This document shows, piece by piece, positions 34,358-44,300 of a stretch of 64,000 nt of DNA. A program made the translations under genes and the position numbers. The notes under the pieces are model-generated. The model was given only the letters and a program-made list of their open reading frames with translations, ran no database searches and was not told where the DNA came from. How positions within the stretch are numbered: position 1 is the first letter of the stretch; the number at the start of each line of letters is the position of its first letter. This DNA comes from Henningerozyma blattae CBS 6284 (lineage: Eukaryota > Ascomycota > Saccharomycetes > Saccharomycetales > Saccharomycetaceae), in contig NC_020186.1 in NCBI RefSeq assembly GCF_000315915.1, positions 1,054,001 through 1,118,000 of the forward strand. Direction: 5' to 3'.

Positions 34358-35392
34358 ATGAAACCATTCAATAGTGGCCATGAAGATTTGGTTTTAGATG
34401 TGTCATATGATTTTTATGGAAGACATTTGGCTACCTGTTCAGCTGATCAACATGTTAAAGTGTTCAAATTAGACAAAGAAAGTGAAGAATGGATTCTAAG
34501 TGATAGTTGGAGAGCTCATGATGCTTCTGTAGTAAGTGTTGACTGGGTTGCTCCTGAATATGGGAGGTTATTGGCTACGGCATCTCATGATAAAAGTATC
34601 AAAATATGGGAAGAAGATCCAGATGGTACTGAAGGTAGTGGTCGCCGATGGACTCGTTTAGCTACCTTGAATGATTCTTCGGGTGCTCTATATGGAATTC
34701 AATTTGCTCCATCACATTTAGGTCTACGGCTAGCAAGTATAGGTAATGACGGAGTTTTACGTATTTATGATGCTCTTGAACCACAAGATTTACGAGTTTG
34801 GACTTTAACCACTGAAGTTAAGGTCCTTGCTATTCCACCAGCGCATCAATTACAATCAGCATTTTGTTTATCTTGGTGCCCAACAAGGTTTGCTCCTGAA
34901 AGATTAGCTGTCTGTGTTTTGGATAAGGCTCTTATATACCAAAGAGGCCGTAATGGCAAATTGCACAATGTTGCTCGTCTAACTGGGCATAATGGTCTTA
35001 TTAGAAGTGTTGCTTGGGCTCCATCGATTGGAAGACTTTATCAATTAGTAGCTACAGGTTGTAAAGACGGTAAAGTCCGTATATTTAAAATCACAGAAAG
35101 TACTGTTTCTGCAACAAATAAAAATAATTCTATGACATCTAGCCAACTCACAAAAGATGACTCTGAAAGTCAAACACTCAATGATGAAGAGCCAGAGAAT
35201 ACTACAGAGCCAGCATTACAAGTTGAAATTTTAAGTGAACATGCTGATCATGGTGGTGAAGTTTGGTCTGTCTCTTGGAATATTACGGGTACTATTCTAA
35301 GTAGTACAGGGGAAGATGGGAAAGTAAGATTATGGAAATCAACATACTCAAACGAATATAAATGTATGTCTGTTATTACCTCCCAGAGTTAA
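34358..35392 (+). CDS. SEH1: Nucleoporin / SEA complex WD40 protein Seh1
   Basis: Beta-propeller protein shared by the Nup84 subcomplex of the nuclear pore and the vacuole-associated SEA complex that regulates TORC1. The 344 residues (349 in S. cerevisiae) begin with MKPFNSGHEDLVLDVSYDFYGRHLATCSAD and contain WD-type blades through to GEDGKVRLWKS near the end. An acidic Ser/Thr-rich insertion near residues 250-290 interrupts the propeller before the last blade. It corresponds to YGL100W, in line with neighbouring RPL28. KOG1, a TORC1 subunit, is the next protein-coding gene here, but across a 6-kb tRNA/LTR region. Confidence 0.96.
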   Translation: MKPFNSGHEDLVLDVSYDFYGRHLATCSADQHVKVFKLDKESEEWILSDSWRAHDASVVSVDWVAPEYGRLLATASHDKSIKIWEEDPDGTEGSGRRWTRLATLNDSSGALYGIQFAPSHLGLRLASIGNDGVLRIYDALEPQDLRVWTLTTEVKVLAIPPAHQLQSAFCLSWCPTRFAPERLAVCVLDKALIYQRGRNGKLHNVARLTGHNGLIRSVAWAPSIGRLYQLVATGCKDGKVRIFKITESTVSATNKNNSMTSSQLTKDDSESQTLNDEEPENTTEPALQVEILSEHADHGGEVWSVSWNITGTILSSTGEDGKVRLWKSTYSNEYKCMSVITSQS

Positions 35393-36493
35393 CAATACTG
35401 GTCACATATATGTATCACTTTATTATATTTATGTTCAATTCTAAAGCAGAATGAATCTCTATAAAACTATTTAATTATATATTTATGTTTTTTTTTCAAA
35501 ATATTTTCGACTCATGGCTTTTTTAGTAAGACAAGTTTAACTGTAAGTCTCTATAGAAAGCAATAGTTATTTAATACAATCAGAATACATATATATATTT
35601 ATGAATAAAAAGATCCACTTATAAGTCTTGAAAGTTTAATATCATGTTTAGTCTGAAGTTGTTAATTTATAATGATTTCAAAGCATACTATGCCTCGCTC
35701 TTTTTATCTTTATTAGATAAGATCAAGAAGTGATCTAATATTATATAAAAAAAAATATCTTGAACTAAATATTGTTTGAGAGTAGGAGGCTTCAGTTAGT
35801 ATTAAACTGAAAAATTAGACATTAATTGGTGTTTTAAAAAATGTTATATATAGTCATACATCAAGTTACAGATTTCAAAATCTGAATGCATAGGTATGGA
35901 ATGAAGGCTATTGATGGGGCAGGTTTGGTAGATACTAGTGAAGTACTATATTTGCTGATTATTTGCACCTCAGAAGCCATTAATTAAGTAATTCTTATTG
36001 GCTCTATAGCAAAATGATGTGAAGTGAAAATCACGGACATTGTTTTGATGTTTTAATAGGTACAAAATGAACTATTTCTTTAAAAAATTCTGAAGGTACT
36101 CTAGTATATAAATTGAATTATTATAGAATAAAATGAGTACTTGCTAAAATAATAAATATTAAAAACAAATACTGCAAAATATTTGTGTTATATTGTCAAT
36201 TAATCCATATTCTCATAATGTTATTCAAAACATCTATTTGTTTCTTAATTTTTTATTATATAGTGATCTGGCCAGTATTTTACTAGATGACTATAACCCT
36301 GATTATTCTTATAACTATAACTTACTTATCTTATTCTGTGTAATCCTATATAGATGCCTCATGGGCATCGCTTTATATATAAGCGAGTTTATGCGTCGCA
36401 ACATGTTGACGTGAACGTCTCTGATATAGTTTGGGCTTTTAGGCTCCTAACCCTTGACACAGTGTACTGACAGTATCACTATGTCACATTTTT
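35393..36493. other. Spacer between SEH1 and LTR cluster
   Basis: AT-rich, without a credible coding frame. Near 36348-36402 there is a GC-richer patch that ends GCGTCGCAACA followed by TGTTGACG, resembling an LTR end, but no second copy is seen in the window. Confidence 0.5.
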
Positions 36494-37054
36494 TGTTGTA
36501 GACATATGCTAAAAAATAAAAAGTAATGTTCTCAAGTTTAGGCTTTAAGCAAACGATCACACAATCCGATGACTACGAGTCATACAATCGTACAGTCGTG
36601 CGTTCACGCAATTATATGATTATGAGTCATAATATCATGCAATTGTGTAATTGCTTGACAAGTTAATCAACTAATATTCAAGATAAATAGTTCTATTTGA
36701 AAACGTATAAATAGGGCTACTTATCCATCAAGAATTCATAAGTTAACAGTTCGTTCTGCGGGAATATGATCATATCATTTTCTACTAAGTGGTAAAGGAC
36801 TTTTTATCACGTGACTTATTATTTAAAATGTCTTTTTCTTATTATATCGAAAAACACTATTTAAGAAATATATTCATTTTAGTTATGGTATTTACTATAT
36901 ATGTCTAAATAAAGCAATCGTCTTTACATCTTAAACACTGTATAACAATGTCTAACTCTCTTGAATCCCAGTAAATACAACTTGTAACTACTGATCTCAC
37001 TACCATCCGAACTCTGAAATACCATCCTTGTCCTGTCAGTCTTGTATTACAACA
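36494..37054 (+). mobile_element. Solo LTR, Ty3/sigma-like (copy 1)
   Basis: It starts TGTTGTAGACATATGC and ends GTATTACAACA; TGTTGTA...TACAACA ends are those of sigma, the LTR of Ty3. Its first ~250 bp are almost identical to 39112-39374, and its last ~85 bp match 39022-39106. A TATAAATAGGGC promoter-like motif lies at about 36706. The flanking pentamers (TTTTT before, TTCTT after) are similar but not identical, so a target duplication is only possible. No internal retrotransposon coding sequence is present. Confidence 0.7.
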
Positions 37055-37059
37055 TTCTT

Positions 37060-37489
37060 TGTTGTAAACCAACTTGGGAGTACGATACACTTAAATAGTA
37101 ACTACCAAAACTTAACTTAACAACCTTATTAACTTAACACCAGTTAATACTTCGAACTTACGAATACAATTGTTGTTCTTTTTAAACTAAATAACTGTAT
37201 AAAAGACCTATAAATTTATGTCTTAAGTCTGAAAAGCTGGCCTTTAAATACTTTTCAAAGGTCAACGCCAGCTTTTCCATTTTACTTTAATTGGTCTGTT
37301 TATAAACTTACTTACAAGGGTAGGAGTGCACAGTTTGAGTAATGCTGACTAACTAGTAGAGATTATACATCGAACAGATATTCACAGGTATGCAACTAGC
37401 AGTTGCTCAATGTTGTGTATAATTTCTAGTTGCAACTTTTAGATGACTATAAAGTCGATCTCATCTACAACATTCTTCAACAGATAAGA
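37060..37489. other. Flank between LTR and tRNA-Ser, with hairpin
   Basis: It begins with another TGTTGTAAAC (LTR-like start) of which no full copy can be traced. GAAAAGCTGGC at 37231-37241 is repeated in inverse orientation as GCCAGCTTTTC at 37267-37277, with CCTTT/AAAGG complementary inside. No coding frame is seen. Confidence 0.5.
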
Positions 37490-37571
37490 GGCAACTTGGC
37501 CGAGTGGTTAAGGCGATAGATTAGAAATCTCTTGGGCTCTGCCCGCACAGGTTCGAATCCTGTAGTTGTCG
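37490..37571 (+). tRNA. tRNA-Ser(AGA)
   Basis: 82-base class II tRNA with long variable arm. It nearly matches S. cerevisiae tRNA-Ser(AGA): acceptor GGCAACT / AGTTGTC with G discriminator, A-box TGGCCGAGTGG, anticodon loop TTAGAAA, B-box GGTTCGAATCC. The anticodon stem ATAGA / TCTCT contains one U-C mismatch (second pair) where the S. cerevisiae gene has U-A. Only three bases (TTT) separate it from tRNA-Val, so there is no Pol III terminator between them. Confidence 0.96.
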
Positions 37572-37574
37572 TTT

Positions 37575-37648
37575 GGTTTCGTGGTCTAGTTGGTTATGGC
37601 ATCTGCTTAACACGCAGAACGTCCCCAGTTCGATCCTGGGCGAAATCA
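37575..37648 (+). tRNA. tRNA-Val(AAC)
   Basis: 74-base tRNA that, as I recall it, is identical to S. cerevisiae tRNA-Val(AAC): acceptor GGTTTCG / CGAAATC plus A, anticodon loop TTAACAC, T loop TTCGATC. A T5 terminator directly follows (37649-37653). It lies three bases downstream of tRNA-Ser. Confidence 0.97.
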
Positions 37649-38602
37649 TTTTTATAACTATTGTTACATCATGTCACACATTCTTAATAGTTCAAATTAT
37701 TAATATGTGGCGCAACTATTTTTAGAAGTATTGTCATGCATTCTAAGAATGTGTATCACATGATTTCAAGGATTAATAATTATGTATATATTCATCAAGG
37801 TCAGACACAAATCATCTGACACGAAAAACAAATGAAGAAAGTCAACGAACGGGTTGAGTTTCTAAGTCTAGAGAAAAATATTAATATCTTAATTACCATA
37901 CACAGTTAGATAAATAGAGTCTTTATGCCAAGTATAATATAGTTAGAACTCCGACTTGCTGCAATAGAAGAAGGAGGAGGCATTTACAAGATACATAGAT
38001 TGGAACCACAAAAATTGTGACAGCTACGTTAGTCACGTGTATAGATCATGATCACTTGATAACGGAATGAACATGTAGATTAACAATTAAGTGAATCATG
38101 AACATAAATTCTATTTAAGAATCTAAAGCTAAAAGAATAAACTAGAGGGTTAAGGTAGAACAAAGAGGTAAGAACCAGAAAACAAAAAGGACGAGATACA
38201 AAAGATGGAAGTGTATAGTGAACAAATCGGAACGTAATAATAATAATATTTAACTTACATAGGTTCAGGTATATAGTTGTATAGTTTAATAGACAGTTGG
38301 TATTAAACTAGCAGCCAAAAAAAGATATACTACTGGGAGTAGCAAAGCTTAAAATTGTTACATTGATCAAAAACAGTTAATCACGTGACACAATTTTCTT
38401 GTCAAATGTTTCTCAATAGCAGTTAATCAAACAATGGAAGAGGAAAAACTACAAACTACATAAAGTATATTTTCTGCAATCCATGAAAGTCAGGTTGAGG
38501 ACAGTTTTATAGAATTTAAAATTTAAAAGAAAAGATATATATAAATTATGCTCACGTGATACACAAAATTTTCTTGAAAAAATAAAATTTGAAGAAGTAA
38601 AG
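37649..38602. other. Spacer between tRNA pair and tRNA-Arg
   Basis: It starts with the T5 terminator of tRNA-Val. It contains three CACGTG-type sites (near 38034, 38382 and 38553) that could bind bHLH factors such as Cbf1 or Pho4, but no matching centromere element. No coding frame is seen. Confidence 0.5.
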
Positions 38603-38674
38603 CACTCACGGTGGGGGTCGAACCCACAATCTTCTGATTAGAAGTCAGACGCGTTGCCATTACGCCACGCGAGC
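38603..38674 (-). tRNA. tRNA-Arg(TCT)
   Basis: 72-base tRNA: acceptor GCTCGCG / CGTGAGT with G discriminator, A-box region TGGCGTAATGG, anticodon TCT in the stem-loop CTGACTTCTAATCAG, and T arm GTGGG-TTCGACC-CCCAC. Compared with the S. cerevisiae gene the T stem carries a compensated G-C for A-T change. In S. cerevisiae some copies are co-transcribed with tRNA-Asp; here it stands alone. An LTR begins 17 bp upstream of its 5' end. Confidence 0.96.
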
Positions 38675-38690
38675 TCTATTTCTTGGAAAA

Positions 38691-39106
38691 TGTTGTAAAA
38701 CCGTCCTGGTGCCGTCGCCTTTCACGTAATACTTACAAGAAATCAGTACAAGGGAAGCCTCGAGAGAGGACAGATCAGCTGACCACAGCTGAGAAACATC
38801 TATTCAGCAGGCGTGGAACATCAACTGTAACCACTGAATCTGCACCCACTTCTGGTTCATCTATTAGTAAGAATGACACCCAGGTTTCAATGAGTGTACC
38901 GCATCTTGTAACTATGCACCCAGAACTGTCCAGCTCTAAAGAAGTATATAAGGAGCCTGTATAGATCAATATACTATTATATACTATATAGAGAAGGACC
39001 AATGGGAGATACAATAATCTTGTGTAATACAACCTGTAACTACTGATCTCAGCACCATCCGAATTCTGAAACACCATCCTTGTCCTGTCAGTCTCGTATT
39101 ACAACA
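38691..39106 (+). mobile_element. Solo LTR, Ty3/sigma-like (copy 3), abutting tRNA-Arg
   Basis: It starts TGTTGTAAAACC and ends CGTATTACAACA, 416 bp. Its 3' ~85 bp match the end of copy 1 while its 5' part differs. Its first base lies 17 bp from the mature 5' end of tRNA-Arg, which is where sigma/Ty3 elements insert (Pol III start site). No matching 5-bp target duplication is visible. A 93-codon frame across it starts with TTG and is not called. Confidence 0.6.
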
Positions 39107-39111
39107 TTTTC

Positions 39112-39374
39112 TGTTGTAGACATATGCTAAAAAATAAAAAGTAATGTTCTCAAGTTTAGGCTTTAAGCAAACGATCACACAATCCGATGACTACGAGTCA
39201 TACAATCGTACAGTCGTGCGTTCACGCAATTATATGATTATGAGTCATAATATCATGCAATTGTGTAATTGCTTGACAAGTTAATAAACTAATATTCAAG
39301 ATAAATAGTTCTATTTGAAAACATATAAATAGGGCTACATATCCATCAAGAATTCATAAGTTTATAGTTGGTTC
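39112..39374 (+). mobile_element. LTR fragment, Ty3/sigma-like (copy 2)
   Basis: Begins TGTTGTAGACATATGC five bases after copy 3 and is nearly identical to the first ~250 bp of copy 1, diverging after AAGAATTCATAAGTT. It may extend to a TACAACA at 39494, which would give a 383-bp LTR of sigma-like length. The high identity of the two copies, about 2.6 kb apart in direct orientation, implies recent insertion or gene conversion. Confidence 0.7.
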
Positions 39375-41347
39375 ATATTAATTTATAGTTAAAAAGAAAA
39401 CAAGTTATTATTCAAGCACAAGTGGTATTCCAGCTTTAGTAAAAATAAATAATGCAAGTCCAAAATTAACAAGTGTTCCAAGGCAATTACAACATTGTTT
39501 GTGATATTTTGGATTGAATTTAAATCAGAATGGGCATGGCTTGTACAATATATGAAGAATTATGAAATATATGATGACCTAACAGTAAGTAAGGACATTT
39601 TAAATGCAAGTCTGAACAGCTAGAAAATGCTATTCTGATATATACTGTGTATTGAAACATACCAGATGATGAAGCATACCAGATGTTACGACATACCTGG
39701 ATCTGAGATATATGAGCAAATCACTTGTTGTTATAATACAACAATACAACATTGTTGCCGACAAAAATTGCCAATAAAAAAACAAGAGAATGAGTTGCTA
39801 GATACAGGAGTATGACACAAGCAATAACTTAGAGCTACTCATTACCTATAATTAAATAACATAAAGAGTATGATTTTGATAAGGCATTAAAGAATATTAA
39901 TGTTCTTTATATACATGATAAAGTAAAAAATGATGATTTATACGATGTCTGAATGATGTATGTGTAGCACACAGTACAGCTTAGTGGTAACACTTGATTG
40001 TACTGGCATACCATTCTTTCAGTACAATATTGGATGATGTAGTTAGTATTCTGCCTTTTCAACAAAGCCTGTTTTACGTTTTGTTAATTTGTGAATGTCT
40101 ATTCTGGTGGTCATATTCCTAATAACGTAATTAGGTCCAAGTAGGTAATTCTCAGCTCCAGCCCAATATTACCTAGCTACTAACTAACCAGAAGCTGCTT
40201 AAATAGGCAGAGCTCAACAATTAGGGTTTACTTAGTCCATAAGAAGCAATTATATTTTCGTCGTGCATATAACATTAATTTTGAGCTCTCTGAGACAGGA
40301 CTTAGATAATTTAAAGTCAAGACCAGTGAAATACAGTAGCAAGTGATGGTTTAAGTGAACCATTAACCAATGAATTTTTTACGTTATATTTATTTAATTA
40401 GTTTAAGGTAATGCCTAAGTTCTTGCTGGAAAATAATATAATTGATTTTCTTATTATTCTTTAATATATTCCTTTATGACATTCTTAAGCTTTCTCATAT
40501 TTAAGTTTTTATTAGTTTAAAGGTAATACTTAAAAGGAATAAAGAAATTTCACTGGTCAAATACTTTTTATTTTACTATATAAAGAACATATTTGCAACT
40601 CAATATTAGCATTTATAAAGTTTAGGGAAAGAGTGATCCAATTTAGATTATAAATTTCACTATAAAACATACTTGGCACCTTAAAGATTCAGTAAATATA
40701 AACCACCTGAAATCCACATCCAAAACATCTACTTTTATGCTTCTTTTTTATTATTTTTTTTCTCCTTTTTTACTTACCTATTTAATGGACAATAAGGAAA
40801 TGTTTGAAGCACGTACTATCTCAAAAGCTAGGAAAATTGTCTGAATTCTTTAAAATTAATACGTTGTATTTCTTTTATTCTTCCTAGAGATCTCTTAGCT
40901 ATCTTTGGGAAGAAAGTTTTTCATCTGTGAATTTCTTATTATTTATGATACATAAAAAGTCCTGTGTATATGTTAGGATGAATTCTTTGTCCATCAGGTT
41001 GACTCAAAAACAGATTGAATGAGTATATAATTCTATTATGAATGATTCATTAAATATTAGTGTTAGAAACAAAAGATAAACATATATATCCAACTATTTA
41101 TTGGCAAAAGCAGTATTGATAAGTTGTACTTTATTACATCTATAAATCAATCTTAATTAATATTTCTGAATGGGGAGATATTTACTAACTGCGAAAAAAT
41201 CATTATATTAAAGAAATATTAGTATGAGCACACCCTTATTCAGAGACTTTGAATACATAGGGTGATTGTATATATGAATCTATAACTTTTAAAAAACTAG
41301 TGATAAGTTACATGCATTGATATAGAAGGCTAATGAAAATAACCGTC
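39375..41347. other. Spacer between LTR cluster and KOG1
   Basis: About 2 kb of AT-rich DNA with TACAACA-type ends near 39494 and 39743 that may be older LTR relics. No coding frame or RNA gene is called. Confidence 0.5.
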
Positions 41348-44300
41348 CTAGAAATCGTAATCATAATATTTTTTATTTCCACATGCAAATATATTAATAC
41401 AAGAATTGTGGGAGCTGGTAGCGGCTATCATCATACGATGAGGATGAAATGCTAATGAAGAAAGAAAAGAACTGTTAGAGTTACCAGAAGCACCATATGT
41501 GGATGACAAACCGCTTAGACCTGATCTAATACCATTGGTACTGAATGTATTGGTGCCATTATAATAACCACTTTTTGGGATATTCTTAAATGATGATAGA
41601 ATATCACCAGAAGTGGTCCAGATTTTAACTTGCTTTGTACCCGTAGCAATGACTGGTGCATGTTCATGCACTTGTAGACAAGTTAGGGTGGTTGGAACTT
41701 GTTTTTTTACGGGGGCATCAGATAGCAAATTTTGGTTGTATTCATCCCTAAAAGTAGTTACAGGAGCTTCTGAACGAATATCCCATAGTTCTACAACACC
41801 GTTAGAAGAACCACTTACCAATTCTCTATAGCCACCTCTCTGTAAATGTACATTTGTAATAGATGAGCCTTGTCTTCCTCCATTGCCTCTCCAAACACGG
41901 ACCATAGCATCTCTAACATCCACACGCCTATCATAGACTCTTAAAGAACCATCAGTAAATCCACAAACAAAAATATTTCCTGACAACTGATCAGAAGTAA
42001 TAGAAGTAATTAACGATGACGTTTTTGCAGGTATATCAACCTCCATAGATTCAGTGTGGGCATCCCATATTCTGATAACTTTAACATCACCTGTTGCTAA
42101 CAGATACCCCTTCATTTGTTGCCATTCTAATAATAGCCCACTGGAACGAGGTGTTAATAGCATATCAGTCAATGCTCTCCAAGAATTGATAACTTCAACA
42201 TCTTCAGAATCGTGCATATTTTTAAACACCTTTACAATACCATTGGAGGAACCAGTTAACAATAAAGCATTGTCATCTTCATTAATTAATTGTAAACTAG
42301 TGATTTTTGTACCATATGGATTACCATTCGAAAACTTGGAACATATCTGGGATGATTCCCAATCAAACACCGTGATGTTATCTCTTTCATCTGCAGTAAT
42401 TAAATAATTTTCGAATTGCGAAAATTTGATCAATTTTGGCTGTGTTTTGTTATCTAAGGTACAACGTTGTTCTGACCAGTCACCAGATATGGCCAATAGT
42501 TTCTCATGTTGAGTTTCTTGAATAATTTCTTCATTTCTATTACGTCTCCAAACACGTGCAGTATATTCAACACTTCCAGGCTCTTCTGCTTCTGACCTTC
42601 TCATTTGTGGCTCTTGGAAATATTCAAAACAATAATCTAAAAATGTGCTTTTGAATGGGATCTTATTGTTGAGCATCCTATTATTTTGATTAATAGTAGG
42701 AAAAGGACTGTTTCTAGACGATGGTATTTCTCCAGGGGCTTCAGAAGCTCCAAAATGGTAGTCTTCCCTTTTAGATTCATAGGAAGTTTCACTAATGCCA
42801 AGGCTTTGGAATAGACGATTCAAGGATGAGTAATAACCATTAGATTTATCCTCTAAACCTTCTACTGGATTATCTGAAACCCTTGGGTTTTTGTTTTTCT
42901 GATCTGAACCTGAGACAACATGAACCTGGCCCATATTGAAAACAGGCTTTCCGGTCATACTACTTTTAGCAGATCTTCTTTGAATTAAATAATTTACCAT
43001 TTTCGCAAATGGTGCTTTTAATTCCGGATGAGTTCCCAGTCTAGATAAAACATTATCAATTAATGTATAAGCAAGCTTTCTAATTTCCTCCATACCATCA
43101 CTTGCAAGAATCAAAATTGACTTCCATACTGCGCTAAAGACAGACCCATGACTGGCAGAATTGTGTTCAATGTTTTGCCGAGCTATATCATTGCCTTCCA
43201 ACTGAGCCAATTCACCAATTAGACTATCAAAAGCGACTACTTGAAATAGATTATAATAACGATGCAAAATATGAGAAAAATATACCAGTAGTTGTTTTCT
43301 AACCAAAGGTGAGGCATCATTTACTAAACTCAAAACTTTTACAACGTGTGACATCTCTTGTTTTCTTAATCTACCAAAATCGATATTTTCCAGTTGAGAG
43401 TTCAAAAAATGAATAGAATTTAACCTTTGTTCTAGTTTATTTTGCTGTTGTTCCATTTGAGGTGATTGCTGGCCTTGTGCATTTTGAAGCTGTTGCAATT
43501 GATTATGGAAATGGTAATATTGTTGATCAAATTCTTGTTTCAATTGAACCACAATTTCAGGTTCATCAAAACCTATTATACTACACTGAATGGCAAACAA
43601 TGCAGCAGTCCTGACTTCGGGAACTGGGTCATCTAAACTATGGTGAAGGGTGTTGAAGACACCAAGGTCTAGACTAATATATTTAAATAGAGGGTGCTGA
43701 TAGCAAAGTTGCCCAAGCAATATTACCGACCATTGCCTTAACAAAGGTACTTCTGAGTTTTCAATATAGTACCGTAGCCTGTTTACTAAGTCAAGATTAA
43801 AACATTGTTTCTGACCTGATGGAAAATCTCTTATAAAAGCAGAAAGTATAAATACAGCCATTGCCTTTTGCTCGTCCGTGGTATCATTCGAGTGATACAA
43901 ACCAGGAATGTGTGGTGATGAACTGTTTGCAGCTATAGGGGATGCATATTTATTTCTTGGGGTATTAATCATCGTGCCACTATTTAATGACAAAGAGGAT
44001 CCGTTATTTCTTCCTAAATTATTTGATCCACCCAACCCCCACTCTGGTACAAGAATGCTAATAAAATACGCATATCCCTTTTCTTTTAATAACTCCGATT
44101 GTATATTAGCATAGTCAATAGACATAATTCTGGCCCAGATAAATACTAAAATAGGTTTTAATTCAGGTGCCGGACTTTGAAGCAATTTCAGTACGTACGG
44201 AAATATTCCAATTGATAAAGACAAGTATACTGCCCATGGTCCTAAATCAAGAAACCTTGATAATAGTACTAATGCTCTTATTCTATGAACTTGTGATAAT

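Noticed and set aside
38683..38964. 93-codon frame beside tRNA-Arg, possible Ty gag remnant
   Set aside because: Starts with TTG, has no gag motif and lies within an LTR-like sequence.
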